Source: Cafeteria roenbergensis (taxonomy: Eukaryota > Sar > Bigyra > Bicosoecida > Cafeteriaceae). Taken from it: a stretch of DNA of 64,000 bases. Both the position numbers and the translations under genes were made by a program. The DNA lies in contig VLTN01000041.1 in the NCBI GenBank assembly GCA_008330645.1, positions 62,001 to 126,000 of the forward strand. Direction: 5' to 3'. Positions within the stretch are counted from its first letter, which is position 1, and each line of letters starts with the position of its first letter. Below the pieces are notes generated by a model. It made no database searches. It was given only the letters and a program-made list of their open reading frames with translations, and was not told the DNA's origin. Of the stretch, positions 50,903-59,981 are shown in pieces.

Positions 50903-53359
50903 ATGACGCGCCCCACCCGAGCGGTATTGCTGGTGGCGGTGGCTGCCGCGGCGTGGCTCCTCGGCCCGGCGGCGGCGCACTGCCCGAACCACTGCTCCGG
51001 CCACGGCCGCTGCACGGGCGGGTCGCTGCTCAAGTGCAGCTGCCAGTCCGGATGGGCGGGCGGTGACTGCTCTCTCCACCTTTGCCCGTCGGCGCGCGCG
51101 TGGACGGACATGGCCACGGCCGACGACACTGCGCACGCGCCGGCGATGTGCTCGAACCGTGGAGACTGCGACTTTTCGACCGGAGTGTGCAAGTGCCAGC
51201 GCGGCTTCGAGGGTCGCGCATGCGAGCGCAGTGAGTCCAGCGCACGTTCACATGGGCTGGTTGGACGGTGTCGTCAGTCAAAGGCGCGGGGGCCGGCTTG
51301 AGGCAGGCCGTCGCCCCAAGCAGCCCCCTCTGTGCCTCCGCTTGCCCCCCCCCCACCCCACCCCACGCCTTCATGCCAGCCATTGCCCGCCAATCGCCTC
51401 CTTTCCCACCCGGCCTTGTCTACTGATTGTGCGTCGTCCGCAGCGACCTGCCCGCGGGACTGCTCGAACATGGGCGTGTGCGTGACGATGAGGCGCAACG
51501 CTGAGCGGACTGCCTTTTCTGGCGGCAACTGGGTCTACGCGTCCAACTGGGACGCGGACAAGGTTGTAGGCTGCGACTGCGACCGCGAGGCTGGCGGCTA
51601 CGACTGCTCCATGCAGCTGTGCCCCCGAGGGGACGACCCCATGACCTCGGGGCAGGAGCACGAGGTGCAGCTGCTCAACTGCACCATGGCCGCGCCATCC
51701 GCGGCCACGTACTTCAGCGTGACCTTGGACGGCGAGGCCACGACGCAGATCCCCACCAACGGCGAAGCTAGCACGCTGCGCGATGCGTTGGCTGCCGTCG
51801 TCGGCACCGTTTCGGTCTCGAGGGCTCCCGTCGGCGCGACCACCACGCTGTGCTCGCCCGCCGGCGAGCTCCACCTGGTCACCTTCGTGCAGCGCCACGG
51901 AGACGTCCCGGCCATGCGGATCAACGTCGACGTCGAGTCCACCGCCCCCGGAGCCACAATCGTCGTCACCGACGCCACCGGCGAGGACGCCGTGGTGACG
52001 ATCAACCACCCCACGGGCCCGGGCGGGGGACAGTACTCCGCCACGGTGGGCACCCGCGAGTGGGACGTGTGCTCTGGCCGCGGGACCTGCGACGACTCGT
52101 CCGGCGCGTGCCACTGCTTCAAGGGCTTCGATTCGTCCAACGGCTTTGGCGGCGTGGGCACTCGCGGCGACTGCGGGTACGCGTCCAGCCCCATCACCAG
52201 CTGCCCCGGCACACAGGTGGAGTGCTCTGGCCACGGGACGTGCTCCGGCCACCCGACGTACAAGTGCACGTGTGACAACGGGTGGATGGGCGGGGACTGC
52301 GCGCAGCGCACCTGCCCGGCCGGGCCGGCGTGGTTTGACTCGCCAGTGGCCGACGACAGTGCGCACGCGGAGGCGGAGTGCTCCAACCGGGGCCACTGCA
52401 ACCGCGAGACGTCCCTGTGCGCTTGCCACCCCGGCTTCACGGGCGAGGCCTGCGAGCGCCTCGCCTGCCCGCGAGGCGGCCCCGGTATGGAGGAGTGCAG
52501 TGCCCACGGGCGGTGCGCGTCCATGTCCCAGCTGGCCGCCGAGGCGGACACCAATGGCGACCCCACGCCCTTCCGGTACGGCTCCGCCTCGCCGGGCCTG
52601 ACCACTGCCTGGGACGGCCGGGCGGCCTACGGCTGCCTCTGCGACGACGGCTTCGAAGGTTACGCGTGCTCCAAGCGGTCTTGCCCGACCGGGGACGACC
52701 CCCACTCCCCAGGAATGCACGAAACGCAGGAGCTTGTGTGCACGGCACCGGCGGCAGGCACCGTGGCTCTCACGTTCCGCGGCCGGACCACAGCAGCCCT
52801 GCCCACCACGGCCACCCCAGCCGAGCTGCAGGCGGCGCTGGAGGCTCTCGACACCGTGGAGAAGGTGGCCATCGCGTGCACCTCCACCACTGCAGTGTGC
52901 TCCGTCGGGGGCAACACCTGCAGGGTGGAGTTCCTTCTGCCCCTGGGCGACCTGCCCGCCATGTCGGCCACCGCAACGGGCACCGGGGTCACCGCCGTGG
53001 TCAACGCTGCCGGCGTGGGCGCCTCCGTGAACGGAACCACTGAGAACGCCGAGTGCTCCAACCGCGGCATCTGCGACTTTGCCACCGGCCAGTGCCAGTG
53101 TTTTGTGCAATACGGTTCGTCCGACGGCACCAACAGCCCTGGGACGCGGGGCGACTGCGGGTACGTAGAGCCATACGTGCCAGTGGGCATGCACAAGAAC
53201 CCATGGGACGCCGCCGAGAAGATGTGGCGCCTGCGCGGCTCGTGGGGGAGCCACGGGCACGGGAACGGGAACGGGCACGGCTACGGGAACGAGCCAGTTG
53301 GGTCCAAGGGCACCGGGGTGATGCAAGGCATGCTTGCCAAGTGGCTTGCCAAGGCTTAA
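50903..53359 (+). CDS. Secreted tenascin-type EGF-repeat protein
   Basis: 747 residues in two exons, 50903-51230 and 51444-53359 (donor GTGAGT, acceptor TCCGCAG, phase 1). The signal peptide is MTRPTRAVLLVAVAAAAWLL. EGF modules include CPNHCSGHGRCTGGSLLKCS, MCSNRGDCDFSTGVCKCQRG, ECSGHGTCSGHPTYKCTCDN, ECSNRGHCNRETSLCACHPG and ECSNRGICDFATGQCQC. Two of them are preceded by a roughly 100-residue non-EGF module that starts CPRGDDPMTSGQEHEVQLLN and CPTGDDPHSPGMHETQELVC respectively and looks beta-rich; each is followed by an EGF and a GTRGDCGY block, so the two form a composite duplication. It ends in a Gly/His-rich stretch (HGHGNGNGHGYGNEP) with no membrane helix. I infer a secreted surface or matrix protein. 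The EGF-unit family is common in stramenopiles; ligand unknown. Confidence 0.85.
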
Positions 53360-53557
53360 GGGGGCGGCGAGACTTGGCCGAGCGAGGGGCTTCAGGCTGA
53401 GCCGCGTACACCGGGCGCTCGCGGGTGTGACTTGAGTGACGTGGTCCGTTGCATAGTATTTCGCTGCATCGCCACACCACGGCTTGCCGAGCAAGCGAGG
53501 TCTGAGCGAGCGCTCTGGCACTCGTGGGCGCAGCGCTCTTGTGGCAGCCGCTGCCGT

Positions 53558-54826
53558 TTACGCGACGGAGGCCGCGCACACGCACGATGCGCGCCGTCGG
53601 CCGATTTCCCGGTCGCAGGCCGGGCACACCAGCGCGGAGCAGCACCGCCGGGCGGAGAGCACGACAGCGTCGCCCCCGCACGCCGCACACCTGGAGCCGA
53701 TGGCGCCCGCAGCCACAGCGGCTCCAGCCGCCTGGTGCTGCTTCGCTCGAGCCGCCAACGAGGCCGGGCTGGTTGCTGCTGGCGAGGTCCAGGGCTGCTC
53801 CGCGTACTCTGTGTTGCACAAGGCGGACAGGTGCGGGTCCACCCGGGCCCACGGAGCCGACGGAGCGGCAGGCGCAGCAGCTATCGGCTGCGCAGCGGCG
53901 CTCTCCAGCCCAGCGGCGCCAACTGGGGCAGCAGCAGCCACCGGGCTGGAGGCCGCAGCGGCGGGCCGGGCCTCGCGTCGGCGCGTTGGCAAGCCCAGCA
54001 GGCTGATCTCCCGCCGTGGCCTGGGGCTTGAGGCAACTGCCGCTGCAACGGGGGCGGAGGCGGTCCCCGCGGCCCCCAAGGCAGGTGGGGATCCCCCTGC
54101 AGCGGCCCCAGCCTCGTCAGGGCGAGGAGGTGGCGGTCCGAGCAGGTCAGGCACCTTGAATGCGCCGGGACCGGGGCCGTTCAGCCGGACGGCGCGCTCG
54201 CATGCCTCTCGCAAGGATGCGGCAAGCTGACCAGCTGCAAGCTCGTGCGCTCGCTGCCCCCTGGCGTCCACAAGGCGAGGGTCCGCGCCATGGGCCAGCA
54301 ACAAGGCGCACACGTCAGCGTGGCCTTCTGCTGCAGCCTTGTGAAGGGCAGTTCGGCCGTCCGCGAAGGAGACATCGGCAATGTCCGGGTCGGCGCCTGC
54401 ATCCAGGAGGAGGCTGCACACCTCCGCATGCCCAGCAAACGCCGCTCTCACGAGCGCAGTTGCACCGCACTGGTTCGCGCTGGGGTTTGCCTGGTAGGAG
54501 AGCAGCAGCCGGACGACCCCGGCGTGCCCACTGCGGCGGAGGAACGACGGCGAACGGCAAGCAGCGAATGGCGCCACCGCCCCGCCGCTTCGGAGGTGGT
54601 CGCGGGCGCAGCACCCGGCCCGGGAACCAAACGTCGGCACTCACGCCCTTGCAGCGTTGTGGAGCGCCGTGAACCCGTACTCATTGGGCTTGTCGGGCAC
54701 AACCAGTCGCTGCTCCAAAATTTCCCTGACCCGCGCAGTGTCGCCCTCAGCAGCGGCCGTGAAGAGGTTGCCGCGGTTCTCGGCCAAGTGGCTGTACTCG
54801 TGCATCGTTTCGGTTTCAGCCGCCAT
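53558..54826 (-). CDS. Ankyrin-repeat protein with C-terminal Cys-rich (RING-like) zinc motif
   Basis: 384 residues in two exons, 54826-54645 and 54530-53558. The 114 bp intron (donor GTGAGT, acceptor CGCCGCAG, phase 2) falls inside an ankyrin repeat, and splicing restores GFTALHNAARAGHAGVVRLL. Repeats: HLAENRGNLFTAAAEGDTAR, then the spliced one, GATALVRAAFAGHAEVCSLL and GRTALHKAAAEGHADVCALL. After a disordered Ala/Pro linker the C-terminus has CAACGGDAVVLSARRCCSAL followed by VCPACDREIGRRRASCVC, paired cysteines spaced like a treble-clef or degenerate RING. An ankyrin-RING ubiquitin ligase is a reasonable inference, but the histidine of a classical RING is not evident. The start could instead be the ATG seven codons downstream (MHEYSHL). 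The next gene on the same strand stops 117 bp upstream of this start. Confidence 0.78.
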
Positions 54827-54943
54827 GCGAGCTGGCGTGGCAAGTGCCGCTGGGCATCGGACAGTCTCGCGAGTCGAGGTATTGGCTCGCACTCAAACAA
54901 ACATGGCCGGGCAACCTCTCTCCCCGCCGGGTCCCGCCACGCA

Positions 54944-57900
54944 TCAATGGGCCCCCCTGGCGCGAGCAGAGCGGCTCCTGGCCGCCTCCGCCGCCATCCG
55001 CCCCGCAATGCTCGCAGCCGCGCTGCTTCGCACCCTGCGGGCAGCGTTGGCAAGCTTCGGCAGGTCCAGGGCCATGGCGACGTCGAGCACGGCGCCAGCG
55101 GTCTCCTCGTCCAGGCTGTCCGCAGTGAGCGACTGCGCCACATCCAGCAGGCTGTCCACGCAAAGCTGCTGCGCCGCAGCCAGCAGCGGGAGCGCAGTGT
55201 CGCCGTCAACGATGGCGGGATCTGACTGGTGCATCCATCGGATGACCAGCCGCAAAGTTGTTGCACCAATCTCCGGGAGCTGAATCTCGCCGGACTCGGA
55301 CGCGGCCAGAGCGTCGCGCGCACTGCCAGTCAGCGCGAGGCGGAAGAACGAAGACTGCACCAGCCCGATGCCATGGACGCGCACCAGTCCGTCGTCGTCT
55401 CCGTCCGATGCGTCGCCACTGCCGCGGAGCGAAACGTCACCGCGACGCGCTCCGTCGTCGAGCAGCCACTGCATGTCGTCCCGCCACGATGAAACCAGCA
55501 CACCGCCACGGCCAGCAGGGTCCGCCTCCGCCGCAGACGCGTGCCCCATGCCCTCCGCACCATCACCCGCTGCTGCTGCTGCTGCAGCAGCACTGGTGGC
55601 AGTGGTTGTCGTGGCATCTGCCGGAGCAGCTTCGCCAAGCGGTGCCTGGCCTGTCCGCACCGCTGCCCGACTGGCAAGCGCGTCGGCTCGCAAAACCTTG
55701 GCCAGGGCCTCAAGCTGCCGGGCGCGGTGTCTCGGCGTCGCGATACGGTCCGAGTACGCGTATGCGAGAGCGTCGCAAGCCGTCTGGGGGCTGACATTGG
55801 CCACTGCCACGACCAGACGAGCGCCGCCAAGCCCACCGGCAAGGTGGCCCAGCGTACGCCCGAGCTCGCTCTTGGCGTCCACGACAACGACACGAGGCCC
55901 GTGCACCGAGCCGTCGCCGATCACGACGGCGCCCTCGGCGGATGCCGCCGCTGCAGCTGCGTCCACATCGCGAAGCGCTGGCCACCTCGCCTGAAGGAGC
56001 GGCCAGTGGGCCTTGTATCCCCGCTTCCACAGCACCCCTCGGCCGCCTCCAGGAAGCGAGAGCACATCGGGTGACACGGCCTTTGCTGCCCTCCCACGCG
56101 CAGGCGCGGCGGGCAGCGACGCCTCGCCGACGCTGCGGATGCGACCCTCCCCAAACTTGCCAAGGACTCGCTCCAGCCGGGCAACGATGGCCGCGCGGTC
56201 AATCGAGACCGCCTCCGCCGCGGCGCGCCTGCGCCCGGTGTCCCCGCTCTCCTCGCCAACGCCTGCGGCCGCTGCAGCCGCAGGCCCGGCGCTGGGGGAC
56301 TCTGCAGTGCCGCCAGCAGCGCGCGGGGCTGTTGCCACGGACAGCGGGGCCCGACCCAGCGGCAGCACCAGCACGTCGGCAAGGGCTCGTGCCGCTGCCT
56401 CGGCGCTGTCCGTGTCGTCCCACAAGCCATCGTCATCAGCACAAGCGGCAAGGCCGCTTGCAGCAGCGCCGGCGGCTTCGCCCGATCCAGCACGATCGCG
56501 CGAGGCCCACTCGTCCGAGGCTGGGTCACTCGCGGCCTTGCTTGGCTCGGGTCGAGCGCGGCGAAGCTCCACTTCTCGCAGCAGCGGGTTCCATGCCTCT
56601 GCGGCGCTGTCCCCGTCAGGCTCGCTCACGCACAGGACGTGGTCCCTCCCGCATGCCGCCGCGAGGGCCGGCCGGTGAGGGCCAAACGTCTGCAGCTGCA
56701 TGCTTGCGTTGCCACGGCCGTCGGACTCCGTCGGCAAGGCCCCCTCGGCAAGGCTCTCGTGCTCGGCCAGCACACCGTAGCTGCCCCACCCGAACACAAT
56801 CAGTGAGCCATCGGCGGTGCGCGCCGCGGAGAACTGGGATCCCGCGCTGATGTCAACCACCTGCTGGGAGTGCAGCGCGGTGGACAGCGGGTCCTGTAGC
56901 CGCGCGCCGACCAGTCTCGGGCGGTAGTAGAACCGAGGGGGCATCGCCATGTCCCCCGCCTCGGCCGGCTCGTGCGGCAGTGTGAACTGAGCGTACTCCG
57001 CGTGGCCCATGCCCCAGACAGTGTCGTCCTCCGTCAGCAGGAGCGAGTGGTTGTCGCCGCAAGCCAGCGCACGCACCCGCGCGACCGGCCTCCGCGTCGT
57101 GGCGTGGCTGAGCAGTAGCTCACCGTTTGCGATCATCGCGCCGCGGCTTCCGTCCGCCATGGGGTTGGCCAGCAGCGCCGAGCGCATGCGATCCGTCTCA
57201 GCCAGCGCGGTGGCATCCACGTGCAGCGGGTGTGTCACCGGCACCGCGCACACCAGCGTCGGGGCGAGGCGGTCACCGCCGCTTCCGTTTCCCAGCTGCC
57301 CCAGCCCGCCGCAGCCCGAGCCCCAAACGCGGCCCTCGGCGTCCAAGAGAAGGGTGTGGGCCTGGCCGCAGGCAACGCCCACGAAGCGCGGTGCAGCACA
57401 CTGGACGAGGGTGGGCAGGGGGGCTGGCTCCCGCGAAACGGCGCCAGCAAAGGCCGTTGCCGGCGTGCACTCGGGGACCGAGGAAGGGTCCGCCGCCGCC
57501 GCCCTGCGCGCTCGGGCCGCTTCAATGCTCGCGTCCCAGGGGCGGGCCATGGCTCTGCCGACGAGCTGGAAAGTCGGCACCGAGAAGCGATGTCCGAGCG
57601 CGAGCTGTCCGCTGTCGTTGAACCCAACGGACAGGGCGCGGCCGTCCTGGCTGACGACGACGACGTGCGCGTGGCCCGCCGAAACGCACTTCACGCGCAC
57701 CCCCATCTCCATGAGGCGAGGGACGACCACGGGCGTGGGGATGAGGCGCTGCTCCAGCTTCATTCGCAGCAGCCCGCCGGAGATGACCTCCGCGTCGAAC
57801 GCGCGTGCAGCCCGTCGTTCTGGAGAGTCGCCCTCTTCTCCAGGGTAGTCGGACCCCGCCGTGCCCTGCGCTAGGTAGCGCAGCGTGGACCGGATGACCA

Positions 57901-58914
57901 CGCGTCGCTGCTTGTCGGACATGCGAGACAAGTCCTCGGCCATGCCCGGCAGCACGGTCCCAGCGATCTCCCAGGCGCTCGACTCGTCAATACCGGCGGC
58001 GCGAGCGACGGCGAGGGGGTCGATCGTCTCGCGCGCAGCAGCCAGCTTGGCCGCCGTGGATCCCTCCCCAGGCAGAGCCGCGTCCTGGAACGCCGGCTTC
58101 TCGCCCGCCGGGGCTCCTGCCCCTCCCGCAGAGGCCGCCGCGCCTGCTGAAGTGGGGCCAGCGGCGTCTCTCATCCCGCGCTGGCTCCATTTGGCGAACT
58201 CCTCAGATTCGCGTGCGCCGCGCGCTCCGGTGGCGCCGGCTGCGTCGTTTGCGTCGCGAAACACGCGGCCCCACTCGAACAGGCGGCCATCGTCAGTGAC
58301 GGCAAGGGACAGGCCGGTGCCTGCTGCGACAGAAACCACCGACTCCCCCTCCAGGGCGCCCTTGACCTTGGCGAAGCAGCGAGCGTCGCCGGGACGCCCC
58401 AGCTGGCCTTCGAGGGGCCGACCAACCGTGTAAACGTCGCCGTGGTGGCTAAGCACAACGGTGTGGGCGTCGCCCGCGGCAATGCTTGCGACCGACACAC
58501 TCCCCAAGCCCGCAACGGGCTGCGGGCGGGCGGATGCAGTTGCCAAGCGGTGGCCAGTCTCGACTCCGGGCAAGGCGCCCGCGTCGGTGCGGCCCCATCC
58601 AAAAACCTGCGGCACAGAGGCGCGGAGGCACAGCCACACGTGCGGGTCGTGTCCGTCGGAGAGTCTGCCGGGCTTGTGTGCGACGCTCTGGGCCGAAATT
58701 GCAAGGAGCGTGCCGGATGACAAGCCTGCAGAGCAGCCCTTGCGGATCTGGCCTGCCAAGGATTGCGGCCGCGCCACGGCTCCCAATGGCGACTCCCAAC
58801 GCGCCCAAGCGAAACGCGCGCACACTCGCGATGCCGCGGTGACGGAGCGCGTGCGTCCCGGGCTGTGCCAAGGGGCCTCTCGGAAATGCGGGGCTGTCGT
58901 GGCCTCACAGACAT
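54944..58914 (-). CDS. RCC1-repeat / BTB protein
   Basis: About 1,222 residues. The main exon (58606-54944) opens at a strong acceptor (GTGCCGCAG) directly with the first RCC1 blade, VFGWGRTDAGALPGVETGHR. No in-frame ATG exists for a long way, so the start must be upstream. The best candidate is the ATG at 58914 followed by TCT and a GTGAGG donor, giving N-terminus MSVFGWGRTD and a 302 bp intron. RCC1 blades continue with AAGDAHTVVLSHHGDVYTVG, GHAHVVVVSQDGRALSVGFN, CGQAHTLLLDAEGRVWGSGC and CGDNHSLLLTEDDTVWGMGH, spread over more than 700 residues with disordered inserts. A BTB/POZ domain lies at about 1040-1190 (HGIGLVQSSFFRLALTGSAR, IQLPEIGATTLRLVIRWMHQ). RCC1-BTB proteins act as ubiquitin-ligase adaptors or trafficking factors; the role here is inferred. 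Exon 1 is tentative. Confidence 0.74.
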
Positions 58915-59180
58915 GGCTTGCTCGCGGATTCGAGAGCTCCTAGGCCTTGGCCTTCGGAGGCTGGGCGATTGCTCGTGGGGTGCAGCGAGGCCCGCGCAGC
59001 CGGAGCGGTCTGCTGGTGTGTGCGGCGCAGCCTCGCAACTGCAAGCCAGCCCCGGCAAGCAGAGCCGCCGGAGGCCATGTCATCGGGGCGGCTCTGTCGC
59101 GAGGAGCAGCCGAGGCCGGACGGGGCAAAGACTGTGGAGGCGCCCGCGCCCCACCAGGCCCCGCAAGCCCCCGAGAGGCG
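58915..59180. promoter_or_regulatory. Divergent promoter region, RCC1-BTB / NOP16
   Basis: 266 bp between opposed start codons if the tentative first exon of the RCC1-BTB gene is right. No specific motif identified. Confidence 0.45.
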
Positions 59181-59735
59181 ATGCCACGGTCAATCAGTCG
59201 CCCCAAGCGGAACAACCGCAAGGTTGTGAGCCGGAAGCCCAAGGTGACCAGGAACCGGCACAGGGTCACCGCCTTCGTGCGCAAGAACTGGGACGACCGC
59301 CTCACCGCAACCCAGAACCTCGAGCGCCTCGGGCTCAAGGCGGACCTCAACAGCGCCAAGGAGCTGGCGGCCACGACTGCAGACGCGGCGGCTGAGGCCT
59401 CGCTCGAGACCCGGCCCGGGGACACTGTCCCGCCCAGGGTCAACGCCGCACGGCCCCGCTTTTACGTGCACGAGCTGGAGGCGGCCTACATCGACAGCCT
59501 CGAGAAGGCCCACGGCTCGAACTACATCGCGATGCAGCGTGATATCAAGACGAACAGCCTGCAGTGGACGGCGGCACGCTGTGAGGGGAAAATCGAGCGC
59601 TTGCGCAAGTTCCGTGCCGGAGAGCGTGCTCGCAAGCTCGCTGAAGCCGAGGCGGCGGATGCAAAGGCCGCGGCGGGGGAGGATTCTCCTGCCGGCGACG
59701 ATAGCGACGAGGAGGACGAGGAGGACGAGGAGTGA
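59181..59735 (+). CDS. NOP16: NOP16, nucleolar 60S ribosome biogenesis factor
   Basis: 184 residues, single exon, start at MPRSISRPKRNNRKVVSRKP, whose basic N-terminus is the nucleolar targeting end of the family. The conserved core is present: FVRKNWDDRLTATQNLERLG near the N-terminus (the family's KAWD-type motif and QNLARLGL), then FYVHELEAAYIDSLEKAHGS, NYIAMQRDIKTNSLQWTAAR and KIERLRKFRA, the NOP16 C-terminal signature. It ends in an acidic tail (DDSDEEDEEDEE). Homologues join pre-60S particles in the nucleolus. The length agrees with the family (about 180-230 residues). The open frame extends upstream of 59181 but adds no conserved sequence. Confidence 0.93.
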   Translation: MPRSISRPKRNNRKVVSRKPKVTRNRHRVTAFVRKNWDDRLTATQNLERLGLKADLNSAKELAATTADAAAEASLETRPGDTVPPRVNAARPRFYVHELEAAYIDSLEKAHGSNYIAMQRDIKTNSLQWTAARCEGKIERLRKFRAGERARKLAEAEAADAKAAAGEDSPAGDDSDEEDEEDEE

Positions 59736-59895
59736 CTCGTGCATCGCTGCTCGTGTTTGATTTGTTGCGTGTCCTGTTGCGTGCCGAGCCTCGCATTGCC
59801 CGCTGCACAACTTGCGCTGCTGCCCCGCCCTCTGCAGGCGACGCCTCATATAATCTTGATGCGTTGCGCCATGCTTCCTGACGCCAAGGCGGTTG

Positions 59896-59920
59896 CCCTG
59901 CCCTGCCCTGCCCTGCCCTG
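59896..59920 (+). repeat. (CCCTG)5 short tandem repeat
   Basis: Five perfect copies of a pentanucleotide in the convergent 246 bp spacer between NOP16 and the repeat protein to its right. Confidence 0.9.
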
Positions 59921-59981
59921 CCTGCGAGCCAGGGCGTCGGGCAAAGCGCGACACACGCGAGCGCAGCTGCGCCCACAGGCC

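Noticed and set aside
51371-53521. 716-codon minus-strand frame opposite the EGF protein
   Set aside because: The plus strand encodes clear EGF modules with a signal peptide; the minus frame is low complexity without a domain.
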